Assembly (NCBI GenBank): GCA_035478375.1
Contig: DATIJQ010000011.1
Location: 1-35,942, forward strand
From: DASTDY01 sp035478375
GTDB taxonomy: Bacteria > Patescibacteriota > Saccharimonadia > Saccharimonadales > EFPC-124
DNA: 35,942 nt
Reading direction: 5' to 3'
The position numbers and the translations under genes are program-made. Below the pieces are notes generated by a model. The model saw only the letters and a list, made by a program, of their open reading frames with translations, had not been told where the DNA came from and made no database searches. This document shows positions 15,127 through 23,547 of the stretch, piece by piece (the first letter of the stretch is position 1; each line of letters begins with the position of its first letter).

Positions 15127-16236
15127 CTACTCCCAGCGGAAAACGCGGAAGGCAATGGCATAAATCACGATCACCCAAATGGTCATAATGCCGAGTTGCG
15201 GACCTAGGTCAACTAAGTGTTTGCCTTCGGTAATCATAAGGCGCACGCCGTCTATAACTGGGGTTAACGGTAAATAGTTAGTAACACTCTGCAGCCAGTC
15301 TGGCATTAAAAAGCGCGGGAAAAAAGTGCCCGACAGGAACATCATTGGGAACGTCACCAAGTTCGCCAGCGGCGCGACCTGCCGTTCGTTTTTAGCCCAA
15401 CCACCAAGTGCGAGGCCGATACCCAAAATAAGGATGATGCCAAAGGCTAAAAACACACCGATTTCGGCAAAATTACCAATAACATGCAGGTGGAAAACAA
15501 TCATTGCAAAGGCAAACGTCACAGCCATGCCGAACAAACCAACAATCGCCTGCGTAACAACGTTTGACATAAAGAACTGCCACACACGCAATGGCGTCGT
15601 GCTTAAACGGCGCAACACGCCTTGTTTTTTAAGTTCTGGAAAAATGTTAATTGGCCCAAAAATGCCAAGTCCCAAGATGCTAAAACCAAGTAAACCAGAG
15701 AACGTGTAGTCTAGCGATGTCAATGCGTGCTGGTTAACCTGCTCGGTGCTCACCGTAAATGGCATGTCAGTCTGCACAAATTTACCGTTGATTTGTTTAA
15801 ACTGCGCGTCTAAAATTGCGCCCAGCGCTGTCCCAGCCTGCTGGTTGTTTTGCGTGTAGTACACCTTTGCCTTGCCAGACGGGTAGGTTTTACCGGCCTG
15901 CTTTTGGCCAAAATCTTGTGGCAAAACAATGGCGGCGTCTAATTGGCTGTGGACCATTTTGTCGGTGGCGGCGTCAAGCGTTGTGGTCTCGTTATCTAAT
16001 TTAAAGACTGAATTACCTTTGGCGTTATCGACAAATTGCTGCGCGAACTGGCTGTCAGACTGGTTAATAATCGCTACTTTAAACGACACGCTTGAACTGT
16101 TACCAAACAGCCCACCCGATACAAACAAAAACAAAATCGGGAAAGCAATGGTAAAGAATAACGCCAGCGGATCACGGAAAAACCGCAGCGTGTTTATTTT
16201 TGAAAAAACAAATACAGTACGTAATTTAGTTTTCAT
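15127..16236 (-). CDS. ABC-2-type exporter permease
   Basis: A 369-aa permease: one N-terminal TM helix (about 22-45), a large outside domain up to about 165, then five TM helices ending at the C-terminus. This is the ABC-2/DrrB-YhgE-like arrangement. It is one base behind the ATPase gene and should form a heteromeric exporter with it. The cargo is unknown; drug, lipid or peptide export are all possible. Confidence 0.88.
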   Translation of the reverse strand: MKTKLRTVFVFSKINTLRFFRDPLALFFTIAFPILFLFVSGGLFGNSSSVSFKVAIINQSDSQFAQQFVDNAKGNSVFKLDNETTTLDAATDKMVHSQLDAAIVLPQDFGQKQAGKTYPSGKAKVYYTQNNQQAGTALGAILDAQFKQINGKFVQTDMPFTVSTEQVNQHALTSLDYTFSGLLGFSILGLGIFGPINIFPELKKQGVLRRLSTTPLRVWQFFMSNVVTQAIVGLFGMAVTFAFAMIVFHLHVIGNFAEIGVFLAFGIILILGIGLALGGWAKNERQVAPLANLVTFPMMFLSGTFFPRFLMPDWLQSVTNYLPLTPVIDGVRLMITEGKHLVDLGPQLGIMTIWVIVIYAIAFRVFRWE

Positions 16237-16237
16237 A

Positions 16238-17002
16238 CTAGTCCCTTAGGCCTTTCCCGGTGAGATCAATAAACACGTCTTCGAGGTTGGCTTGTTCAAC
16301 ATGCTGTCTCTTTTTAAAACCGCGGTCCAACAATTGTTTGATGAGGTTTTTTGGCGTGTCCAGCGCAATAATCTGGCCGGCGTCCATAATTGCAACGCGG
16401 TCACACAGCATTTCGGCTTCTTCCAAATAGTGCGTGGTCATAATCACGGTAATACCGCGTTTGCGAATTGCGTCGATTAATTCCCACAAATGACGACGTG
16501 CTTGCGGGTCCAAACCTGTAGTCGGCTCGTCCAAAAAGAATACTTTAGGGTTATGCACGAGCGCAGCTGCAATGCTAAAGCGTTGGCGTTGGCCGCCCGA
16601 AAGCGTTTCGGCGTAGCTGTTGGCTTTGTCGACTAAATCGACGTCTGCCAAAAATTCGGTAACATCAATTTTTTCGCCATAAGCGGCGGCAAACATTTCC
16701 AAAAGTTCTTTGAGTTTGGTTTTGTCTTGGAAAGCCGGCGTTTGCGGCTGCACGCCAATAACACGCTTAATGGCCAGCGGGTCTTTGGCAACATCAATGC
16801 CATCTAGCATGACATTGCCACCATCGATTGGCCGTAATGTTTCGATCATCTCAAGCGTGGTAGTTTTACCGGCACCATTTGGCCCTAAAATCCCAAAGAT
16901 CTCACCCTTTTTAACGTAAAAAGAAATACCTTTGACGACTTCTTTGTCGTCATAAGATTTGCGCAGTTGGTCAACAACTACAATATTTTGTTGCGTCGTC
17001 AT
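16238..17002 (-). CDS. ABC transporter ATP-binding protein
   Basis: A 254-aa nucleotide-binding subunit. Walker A is GPNGAGKT (40-47), the signature LSGGQ (134-138), Walker B FFLDEPTTG (about 155-163), and the switch His lies in MTTHYLEEAE. It is of the DrrA/CcmA class that partners ABC-2 permeases. It is first gene of a two-gene exporter operon. Confidence 0.92.
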   Translation of the reverse strand: MTTQQNIVVVDQLRKSYDDKEVVKGISFYVKKGEIFGILGPNGAGKTTTLEMIETLRPIDGGNVMLDGIDVAKDPLAIKRVIGVQPQTPAFQDKTKLKELLEMFAAAYGEKIDVTEFLADVDLVDKANSYAETLSGGQRQRFSIAAALVHNPKVFFLDEPTTGLDPQARRHLWELIDAIRKRGITVIMTTHYLEEAEMLCDRVAIMDAGQIIALDTPKNLIKQLLDRGFKKRQHVEQANLEDVFIDLTGKGLRD

Positions 17003-17034
17003 AATGTTACCAGCTTAGCACACCGTTCGGCGCC

Positions 17035-17071
17035 AAAAAAGACCCGACTCACGTGGAGCCGGGCCTTTTTT
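17035..17071. terminator. Bidirectional terminator
   Basis: GACCCGACTC pairs with GAGCCGGGCC (two mismatches), flanked by AAAAAA and TTTTTT. The plus strand has no gene here. On the minus strand it ends the 72-aa gene and insulates the ABC operon. Confidence 0.75.
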
Positions 17072-17127
17072 AGTCCCTGTTTGTTTGCTTTAGCTTAGCA
17101 TTCGGGAACTGTATGCTGTCAAGACGC

Positions 17128-17346
17128 TTACGCCGTTTTTGGCACGTCTTTTTTGAGAGTCAAGAAACCATTGCGTGGGTTTTCCACAACAATGTAGCCT
17201 TCTGGCAGTGATTCGACAGCGTCGGCTGGGCGTTCTTCTTTAGCGAAGAAGAAAATGCGCTGCTCTTTGCCGCCCCGAAGGGTGACCATCTTTGAGTGAA
17301 GGTAGTATGTTACCCCTTTTGAATTGGTGTGAGAATAAGCTGCCAT
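17128..17346 (-). CDS. 72-aa conserved-type small protein
   Basis: A soluble protein starting MAAYSHTNSKGVTYYLHSKM, with TLRGGKEQRIFFFAKEE and PEGYIVVENPRNGFLTLKK. The beta-strand pattern with NPRNG recalls a small protein that I believe is widespread in Patescibacteria, function unknown. It has the strongest Shine-Dalgarno sequence in the window (AAGGAGG) and a good promoter, suggesting high expression. Confidence 0.8.
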   Translation of the reverse strand: MAAYSHTNSKGVTYYLHSKMVTLRGGKEQRIFFFAKEERPADAVESLPEGYIVVENPRNGFLTLKKDVPKTA

Positions 17347-17385
17347 GTTAGAAAATTCCTCCTTTTACTTGGCTTGCGTGACTTT

Positions 17386-17415
17386 ACCATACGCTGTGGG
17401 GCAATGCTTTGTCAA
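17386..17415 (-). promoter_or_regulatory. Promoter of the 72-aa gene
   Basis: Minus-strand TTGACA, an 18-nt spacer and TATGGT, 40 nt before the ATG. Confidence 0.55.
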
Positions 17416-17435
17416 CAGGGAACAAACTTAGTTTT

Positions 17436-18056
17436 TTATCTGTGCGACCGTAAAATAGCCCGTAAAATTAAGTAAGTTATGCTTTTAAAAATAAGCAAAA
17501 GCGTCACAACAATGGTCAACACTACTGTGAAGCCAGCGACGTCTGGACTCCACAGCGGCGAAGCAAAATTAAAAACATATAGATCCGACGATGGCGCTTT
17601 TATATTTGCCAGCGGGTCTTGGCCCGGCGTTAGTTGGCTTAACTTGTCGTGGGCGCACGACGTGTAAGCTGGGAACGAATGCGTGCTTTGGTATACCGGT
17701 CGACATTCCAGCTCAACCTGTGTATAAATTGTCGCTTGCGGATTCGTTGAGTTCGCCGCCGCATCGACAGCCGCCGTATAGGCTCGCTCATATGAGTGCT
17801 GTAGTGCTACCCCACTACCCAAGTTTGTGTTCATGTGCGATGTGACATAGTGTTGTAGATTAAGCAGCGACTTGTCGACATCGACGTTATCTTCGTCAGC
17901 CTTAACCACCAAATTTCGTAGCGTCAGCATTTGCAGGTTGTTTTGCCGCAAAAAAAACGCACTCGCCCCGACGAGCACAACCAATAGTACAAACAACTGC
18001 CACGTTTTGACGCGCTTTATAATCCCAAACCAGTGGTGCAACTGCCGTTTGTTCAA
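17436..18056 (-). CDS. Two-TM membrane protein, unknown function
   Basis: A 206-aa protein with TM helices near 18-37 and 173-195. The outside region between them has paired cysteines (LECRP and TSCAHD) that may form a disulfide, and an ALQHSYERAY helix. It starts at TTG 18056 with AAAGGA six to seven bases upstream. I do not recognise a named family. The layout matches conserved Saccharibacteria membrane proteins. Confidence 0.75.
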   Translation of the reverse strand: MNKRQLHHWFGIIKRVKTWQLFVLLVVLVGASAFFLRQNNLQMLTLRNLVVKADEDNVDVDKSLLNLQHYVTSHMNTNLGSGVALQHSYERAYTAAVDAAANSTNPQATIYTQVELECRPVYQSTHSFPAYTSCAHDKLSQLTPGQDPLANIKAPSSDLYVFNFASPLWSPDVAGFTVVLTIVVTLLLIFKSITYLILRAILRSHR

Positions 18057-18138
18057 CCCAAAGTCCTTTTGGTTATAAGTATAGCATTTGCTTTAGGCGC
18101 TTGGCGGGACAGACTAAGCGCCAGGGGCCGGCAAATCT

Positions 18139-18723
18139 CTACAAAATCCTCAAAGCGCCAGGGCGAAGAACCTTTACTTTCCCATTTTCTACAGATGCCA
18201 CCGTCGAAGCCGCCCGTCCCTCAAGCGTTCCCCCATCTACGTATCCATCAACAGAATCGCCAAAGTATCTTTCTGCCTCGGCAAGCGTCGTCGCCGTCGG
18301 CTCTCCTGCTAAATTCGCACTCGGCGCAACCAGCGGGCCCGTCGCTTCTAGCAACTTATGCAGCCCCAAACTAGCCGGCACGCGGTAGGCGACCGTGTGC
18401 GTCTGTGGGTGTTGTAAATAATCCGGCGTTTTATCGCTCGCCGGCGCAACAAGACTGAGCGGGCCAGGCCAGTACCGCTTAGCTAAACGGATATGCTCCG
18501 GCGTCCAAAGCGTTTTATCGCTAATCTGCCACTGGTCAGCGACCAACACAATAAACGGCTTTTGCCGGTCACGACCACGCAATTTAAACAGGCGCTCTAC
18601 TGCTGCCCGATCAGTAGCGCGCGCTACAATGCCGTACACTGTGTCGGTTGGCATAACAATCACTCCACCATCGCTAAGGCAGTCAATAAGATGAGGATCG
18701 GCGTATGACGTAAATAATCGCAT
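18139..18723 (-). CDS. tsaC: L-threonylcarbamoyladenylate synthase (YrdC/Sua5 domain)
   Basis: A 194-aa single-domain protein. MPTDTVYGIVARA (24-36) and KLRGRD.KPF-type (FKLRGRDRQKPFIV) bind substrate, and VAPSANLAGEPT is the nucleotide-binding element. It makes threonylcarbamoyl-AMP from Thr, bicarbonate and ATP, the first step of tRNA t6A37 synthesis. It lacks the C-terminal Sua5 domain, so is TsaC-like. It is divergent from mscS with only 20 bp between start codons and has no Shine-Dalgarno sequence. Confidence 0.9.
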   Translation of the reverse strand: MRLFTSYADPHLIDCLSDGGVIVMPTDTVYGIVARATDRAAVERLFKLRGRDRQKPFIVLVADQWQISDKTLWTPEHIRLAKRYWPGPLSLVAPASDKTPDYLQHPQTHTVAYRVPASLGLHKLLEATGPLVAPSANLAGEPTATTLAEAERYFGDSVDGYVDGGTLEGRAASTVASVENGKVKVLRPGALRIL

Positions 18724-18725
18724 AA

Positions 18726-18737
18726 TGTTATACTAAC
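18726..18737. promoter_or_regulatory. Overlapping divergent -10 boxes of tsaC and the mscS-like gene
   Basis: On plus, TATACT (18729-18734) ends 9 nt before ATG 18744. On minus, TGT-TAGTAT (box 18730-18735) ends 6 nt before ATG 18723. The two boxes share five base pairs, so the two polymerases cannot bind at once. Both mRNAs would be leaderless or nearly so. Confidence 0.55.
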
Positions 18738-18743
18738 AAATAT

Positions 18744-19601
18744 ATGTGGCAAGATATAACCCATTGGCTTAGCCAAAACACGTGGGCACAGATAATTTTA
18801 ATTATTATTTTTGCGTATGTTGCCAGACATTTTGGGCGAATGCTACTTGTTAGTTTTATCCGCCGTACCGTGCGCTACCGTGCACACGGCGATCTTAGCG
18901 AAGAAGATAGCAAAAAACGGCAAGATACGCTTATTGGCATGTTCTCGGCCATTCTTGGCGTTATGATTTGGTTGATTGCTGTGTTTAGTATCCTCCGCCA
19001 GTTCATTGACCTCACACCGCTGTTGGCCGGTATAAGTGTTATTGGCGTGGCTGTTGGTTTAGGCGCCCAAGCGATCATAAAAGATTTTATTGCCGGACTA
19101 TTTGTTATTTTAGAAAACCAGTACCGAGTCGGCGATATTGTAAACTTAGACGGATCTGATGGCCGGGTCGAAGAATTCAACATCCGGTCGACCGTTGTAC
19201 GCGACAACGACGGCAGCGTGCACTACATCCCCAACGGAACTATAACACATAGCATAAACCGTACCATGGGCTATTCCCGCGTAAACCTAACTATTGAAGT
19301 AGACCCAGATACAGATGTCGACAAATTATCGCTCATTATTAACGAAATCGGCGCCAAAATGGCCGACGAAGACAAATGGCGTGGCAAAATTATTGAAGCT
19401 CCACACTTCCAAAGCATCAGCAATTTTACCCCAAAAACATTAGAAGTTAAAATTGTCGGCAAAACCCAGCCGTCAGCCCAGTGGAATGTCAGCGGTGAAC
19501 TGCGCCGCCGTTTGCTCACAGCCATTACTCGTAAAGGTGACGCGCTTAAAATCGTTCAGCCCGACGTCACGCCATCCGACGAATCAAAAAATAAAAAGTA
19601 A
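18744..19601 (+). CDS. MscS-family small-conductance mechanosensitive channel
   Basis: A 285-aa protein. Three TM helices (about 13-35, 62-84, 92-115) lead into the pore-lining helix and MscS core: VIGVAVGLGAQAIIKDFIAG, then a beta domain with YRVGDIVNLDGSDGRVEEF and IPNGTI. A C-terminal alpha/beta domain follows. It releases osmolytes on hypo-osmotic shock. The Gly/Ala-rich pore helix is intact. Its neighbour relation to tsaC is probably only shared promoter DNA. Confidence 0.9.
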   Translation: MWQDITHWLSQNTWAQIILIIIFAYVARHFGRMLLVSFIRRTVRYRAHGDLSEEDSKKRQDTLIGMFSAILGVMIWLIAVFSILRQFIDLTPLLAGISVIGVAVGLGAQAIIKDFIAGLFVILENQYRVGDIVNLDGSDGRVEEFNIRSTVVRDNDGSVHYIPNGTITHSINRTMGYSRVNLTIEVDPDTDVDKLSLIINEIGAKMADEDKWRGKIIEAPHFQSISNFTPKTLEVKIVGKTQPSAQWNVSGELRRRLLTAITRKGDALKIVQPDVTPSDESKNKK

Positions 19602-19994
19602 CTACTGCGTTTGGCTGCCCTGCGCACCGCCAAGCTGCAGTGTTTCGTCGGTGAGACTTGGGTCGCGATAGTCGCCGTAGGCTTTGAGGTCTTTTTGCCG
19701 AGCATCGAATTCAGCCAAAAAGTCATCGACGGTTTTTGTAGTGACTGGGCTGGTTGTGTCATAGGTTATTTGCGGTTCGGGTTTGGCGAGTTCGGCTTGC
19801 TCTTTTTCGTACCCAGGCCGACTGAGGTCGTAGCGGAAAAAGCCGCCATAGTAATACATACCAAGTCCAACGCCAACAAGTACCAACGAGGCGAGAATCG
19901 CCATAGTCAGCGCCGTGGTGAGTTTGTAGCGGCTTGCAAAACCTACAACTTTGCGAGTCGCTGGGTGATTGCGGATACGGTGCTGGAGACTCAT
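19602..19994 (-). CDS. Single-pass membrane protein, unknown
   Basis: A 130-aa protein with one TM helix (about 26-50) followed by YGGFFRYDLSRPGYEKEQAE and a charged outside tail with FLAEFDARQKDL. Its start overlaps the stop of the secreted-protein gene by four bases (ATGA), so the two are co-translated. It converges on the mscS gene with no spacer. No function is assigned. Confidence 0.7.
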   Translation of the reverse strand: MSLQHRIRNHPATRKVVGFASRYKLTTALTMAILASLVLVGVGLGMYYYGGFFRYDLSRPGYEKEQAELAKPEPQITYDTTSPVTTKTVDDFLAEFDARQKDLKAYGDYRDPSLTDETLQLGGAQGSQTQ

Positions 19995-20521
19995 TGTTGT
20001 ACACTCCCCTCGTTGAGCGGTTGCGGCAGCGTCGTTTGCAGATCAACAATAGCCTGGCGGTACGTTGTAAGGCTGGTTTCGCCGCGGCTTACTTGAGCAC
20101 CAACATTGTCGCGCAGGTTACGAACTTGGTCGAGGGCAGTGGCGAATTCATCTGGTTTTGCCCGGCAGTCAATCTGTAATAGCGTCGTCATGCGGTCATC
20201 GTATTGCACATAGGCAGTCCGGAAAGTGTCGACGGCATTTTTAAAGTCGTTGGTAGGTCCGTCAAGCGGTTGCGACGAAATATTGTTGTTACGCAGTCGC
20301 TGAGCAAAGGCATTCATCTGAGTAATTTGTGCTTCGTAGGCGCGACCGCGATTAGTGCGCGCGACTAAATCGCGACGTTGCAATTGCTCCAATGATGTCA
20401 GGAGTTCGGCGCAACCTTGAGTAATAGATTTTAACCGCGCATCGTCAGTCGCAGCATGCACAACTGCCGCTGACAACGAAATACTGGCTAGAGCCAAAAT
20501 TATGACAAAAATTTTCTTCAT
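19991..20521 (-). CDS. Secreted helical protein, unknown
   Basis: A 176-aa protein with a typical signal peptide (MKKIFVIILALASISLSAAV, likely cleaved after VHA, residue 23). The mature part is alpha-helical with one early Cys and one late Cys (GCAELL and IDCRAK). A -10-like TAGAAT ends 5 nt before ATG 20521 and no Shine-Dalgarno sequence fits. It is upstream of and coupled to the 130-aa membrane protein, possibly as a partner. Confidence 0.75.
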   Translation of the reverse strand: MKKIFVIILALASISLSAAVVHAATDDARLKSITQGCAELLTSLEQLQRRDLVARTNRGRAYEAQITQMNAFAQRLRNNNISSQPLDGPTNDFKNAVDTFRTAYVQYDDRMTTLLQIDCRAKPDEFATALDQVRNLRDNVGAQVSRGETSLTTYRQAIVDLQTTLPQPLNEGSVQQ

Positions 20522-20539
20522 TTCTTATTCTAGGCTAGG

Positions 20540-21364
20540 CTAGCCCGGCTGACCTGTCAAATGCCAGTAGCCGTTTTTATAGGTTATGAGTCCTTCTTGC
20601 GACAATGTCGCAAGGATATCAGCCAAACGTCCATCAGTAATACGTGTTGTAAGCTCGTCGTTACTATGGGTGCCTTCAATTAAATATTTTAACACTTGGC
20701 CGCGAATTTGACGTCGTGACCCCTGGAACTTTGACTGTCTTTTGTGCAACTTTACCCGATGGAGCTGCCCACCGACGGTCGCCTTAAGGTATGTGCCGTA
20801 ATCCATAAGTGCCCAGTACCATTCACGGATGTTTTTATTGGGTAGTGCTTTTTGCAAGATCGTCGCAATTTCGGCGTCGGCAATCCTGTGATCGGTTTTG
20901 GCAAAAAATTCGTGAATGACAACCGTACGAATATTAGTCTCAACAAAAATCGCCGGCTGATTGTAGGCGTAAGCCAAAATTGCGCCAGCAGTATTTGACC
21001 CAATACCGGGCAGGGTTATTAACAACTCCCTCGTGTTCGGTACAACACCATCAAAATCATTAACGATTTTTTTAGCTGCCTCCCACAAGTATTTGGCGCG
21101 GCGGTTGTAGCCAAGACCATTCCACTGCGCCAATACATCGGCCAGTGGCGCAATCGCTAAGGCTTCTACGCTTGGAAACTTTTCTATAAAACTAGTAAAT
21201 TTCGGCAGCACACGAGGCACCTGAGTTTGTTGCAGCATAATTTCGGACACCAAAACAAAATATGGCGTCGGGGATGTGCGCCACGGCATAGTGCGCTTGT
21301 AGTCTGCATAATAATGCAGTACTCTTGCGCGGAACTGGTCAATTGCTAGGGTCGTTACAGGCAC
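20540..21364 (-). CDS. mutY: MutY-type adenine glycosylase without Fe-S cluster
   Basis: A 274-aa HhH-GPD glycosylase. Catalytic Glu41 lies in SEIMLQQTQV, the helix-hairpin-helix is LPGIGSNTAG (118-127), and WNGLGYNRRA is the MutY-like helix. These excise adenine opposite 8-oxoguanine. Two departures stand out: the protein contains no cysteine at all, so the family's [4Fe-4S] loop is absent, and the position of the catalytic Asp (E. coli Asp138, in LDGNVKRV) is Glu142 (VETNIRTV). A winged-helix-like C-terminus replaces the 8-oxoG-recognition domain. The start is GTG 21364, 6 nt after an extended -10 (TGC-TACACT). Confidence 0.85.
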   Translation of the reverse strand: MPVTTLAIDQFRARVLHYYADYKRTMPWRTSPTPYFVLVSEIMLQQTQVPRVLPKFTSFIEKFPSVEALAIAPLADVLAQWNGLGYNRRAKYLWEAAKKIVNDFDGVVPNTRELLITLPGIGSNTAGAILAYAYNQPAIFVETNIRTVVIHEFFAKTDHRIADAEIATILQKALPNKNIREWYWALMDYGTYLKATVGGQLHRVKLHKRQSKFQGSRRQIRGQVLKYLIEGTHSNDELTTRITDGRLADILATLSQEGLITYKNGYWHLTGQPG

Positions 21365-21370
21365 GTCACC

Positions 21371-21376
21371 AGTGTA
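21371..21376 (-). promoter_or_regulatory. Extended -10 box of mutY
   Basis: Minus-strand TGC-TACACT, then six bases and GTG 21364. A leaderless GTG start would be unusual. Confidence 0.45.
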
Positions 21377-21381
21377 GCAAA

Positions 21382-23310
21382 CTAAAAGAATGTTACGTAG
21401 CTTGTTGGGCGCGTAAAGGGCAATACTGGAGCGGTAACATCAGCTATTTTTTTAGGCATGCCACCGGTGAGCGACAAAATGTAATCGGCAGTTTGACTGC
21501 CATCGGCAATGCGAAATAGTACTTGGCCATCCAAAATGCGCAATGGGCCAGTAATGCCTGACGCCGTGTAGAGCTGTTTCTCTTGGCCACTACCAACATT
21601 GCGGGCAATAATTACGGGTTTCCCGTCGATTGTGTCGAGCGCAATCCTTGTTTGGCCATCAGGACTGGCCGTTGCCAAATACGCCTTTGCAGCACTTGGC
21701 GGCGCGGCTGCGGTTTTGATCTGTAATGTATTCGCATTGTAGTTGCGCCACGTGCCATCACCCACCTGGAACGCTAAGGTTTGCGGATCGGCCTCGGCGA
21801 GTTGCTGCACATTGTAGCCCAGCGATTTTTCGGTGCCACCTTTTATATTCACCACTCGCAGTTCTGGATTTTGCGAAGCTGTCGCATCGCCAGCTGCAGC
21901 GCTCCGCTGGTAAGCAACGCTATTTAGCGCCACGCGAACGATGCCGAATGTTGCCGCAGTCGCTAAATTAGTGCGCGTTGCCGTTACTGTATTAACACTA
22001 GCCAACCGCTGTGCGCCAGAGATACCACTCGCCGTGTACACCAACATATCGTCTTGCCAATCGACAAAATTGAACCACTGTGCCTGGTCAACTGAGGTAA
22101 GATTTTTGTTCGATAAATCAACCACAAATAATTGCTGCAATAAATTGCCTTGAGCGTCGCGCACGCCGCTGCGCGTAGAAGCGAGCGCAGCGTATTTGCC
22201 GCTGGGGCTCACCGCAATGGCCATGGCAGCGGTTTCGTTTGCTGCTGGCGCCAAAAATTGGACAGCATTACTGCCATCTAAATTACTACTGTAAATTGTC
22301 GGCACGCCATTACGATTGCTTATAAAGTAGTCAGTACCTTCGGGCACAAAGGTTATTGTTGGCTGTGCGTCATTGAGCTGCACGGTAAATTGCTTGTCGG
22401 TATAACCGCCGCCAAATGTTGCCATAACTGTGGCGGTTGTTACGTCGGTCGGTGATAGCGTGACGCTTACATCACCCTGTTGATTGGGCCGGGCAATTTG
22501 CTGACCAATGGTAAAGGCGCCATAGGTAATTGGGCTGCCAGTCAGCCAGTCACGGGCATGAATGGTAAGCGGAATACCAATAGCTTTAAGCTGCATAGTA
22601 AGTGACGGTGGTGGCGCTTCTGATTTTGTGCCAAGCAGATGAAAGAATGGGTCAAAATCGACTTCGACCTGCTGCGAAGCAGTACTATAGCCCAACTTTT
22701 TAGCCGTTACTGCGTACTCCCCATATGGCACTTTTGCGTTCAAATTGCCATATGCGTCGGTTTGCCATTGGGCATTATTGAGCATGACGGTCACTTGTTT
22801 TAGCAATGACGTTGGTTGATTGTCACCCGCAGCGATAATCGTTTTAACAGTGACCGTACCGCGGAGCCCAAGCGCATTAACTATGACATAGCGACTTGGC
22901 GCAATAAACCACGCAAACGCCAAAATGACAACAAGCAAAAAACCAGTCGTGAACCAAAACTTTTTGCGGCGCCAAAAGTGACGTTTTTTGGGTAAAAGTT
23001 CAGAACTACTACCAGGTCTAGATTTAGTTTGGAGTTTTGCGGATTCGTTTAATGGGTCGGCGTCGGTTTGGGATGCCGTCTGATTCTGTAAATCATCATT
23101 CTCTGTGGCGGCGGCTGCAGCAGCAAGTTCGTCTTCGCTTATATCGTCAATATGCACGTCCTTAGATTGATTCGCGCGGCGACGTAACTGTGCCGGCAAT
23201 GGCTCACCTGCAATAGGCTCTGGCGGTTTGGTCGCAGGCATGTCTTTACTAAGCTCTCGCTCAAGCTCGTCAAATGTTTCGGACTTGTGGGTTGATGTGT
23301 TGTCACTCAT
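21382..23310 (-). CDS. Membrane-anchored beta-propeller (TolB/WD40-like) protein
   Basis: A 642-aa protein. An acidic, disordered cytoplasmic region (1-110) with Ala-rich stretch is followed by one TM helix (about 117-137). Outside, a PEGA-like strand domain (TDAYGNLNAKVPYGEYAVTA) and carboxypeptidase-like repeats lead into a propeller of repeated SPSGKYAAL/SPDGQTRIAL blades. Such proteins usually bind surface ligands or assist cell-envelope assembly; the partner is unknown. TATAAT lies 16 nt before ATG 23310, giving a leader of about 9 nt without a Shine-Dalgarno sequence. Confidence 0.75.
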   Translation of the reverse strand: MSDNTSTHKSETFDELERELSKDMPATKPPEPIAGEPLPAQLRRRANQSKDVHIDDISEDELAAAAAATENDDLQNQTASQTDADPLNESAKLQTKSRPGSSSELLPKKRHFWRRKKFWFTTGFLLVVILAFAWFIAPSRYVIVNALGLRGTVTVKTIIAAGDNQPTSLLKQVTVMLNNAQWQTDAYGNLNAKVPYGEYAVTAKKLGYSTASQQVEVDFDPFFHLLGTKSEAPPPSLTMQLKAIGIPLTIHARDWLTGSPITYGAFTIGQQIARPNQQGDVSVTLSPTDVTTATVMATFGGGYTDKQFTVQLNDAQPTITFVPEGTDYFISNRNGVPTIYSSNLDGSNAVQFLAPAANETAAMAIAVSPSGKYAALASTRSGVRDAQGNLLQQLFVVDLSNKNLTSVDQAQWFNFVDWQDDMLVYTASGISGAQRLASVNTVTATRTNLATAATFGIVRVALNSVAYQRSAAAGDATASQNPELRVVNIKGGTEKSLGYNVQQLAEADPQTLAFQVGDGTWRNYNANTLQIKTAAAPPSAAKAYLATASPDGQTRIALDTIDGKPVIIARNVGSGQEKQLYTASGITGPLRILDGQVLFRIADGSQTADYILSLTGGMPKKIADVTAPVLPFTRPTSYVTFF

Positions 23311-23326
23311 AGTGGTTATTGTTTTT

Positions 23327-23332
23327 ATTATA
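23327..23332 (-). promoter_or_regulatory. -10 box of the propeller gene
   Basis: Perfect TATAAT on the minus strand, 16 nt before ATG 23310. Confidence 0.5.
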
Positions 23333-23473
23333 CAGCAGCTTACCTATGGCAACCGACGAACTATCAACCAAGAATGTGTAAGCCTCGTCAAAATACGCCG
23401 CCATGGGACTTATGGCAGTCAGTATATTGGTGCGCTAGCGATCGACCACGCCGAGCGCATTTAAACGGAGGGT

Positions 23474-23513
23474 TGTTGCTTTTACCAGCAACCCACGCAT
23501 GGTAGCGTGGGTT
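23474..23513. terminator. Two adjacent hairpins downstream of aspS
   Basis: AACCCACGC (23490-23498) pairs perfectly with GCGTGGGTT (23505-23513) around ATGGTA. Next to it GTTGCT pairs with AGCAAC (23474-23491), sharing two bases with the first, so the two may be alternatives. No T-run follows on either strand. The surrounding 237-base gap holds nothing else I can support. Confidence 0.45.
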
Positions 23514-23547
23514 CACCTGGTTTTGCAATACTAAACTTTTCCACAGG

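Noticed and set aside
23306..23404. Minus-strand 32-aa frame MAAYFDEAYTFLVDSSSVAI overlapping the propeller gene start
   Set aside because: No Shine-Dalgarno sequence and a TATAAT promoter inside it.
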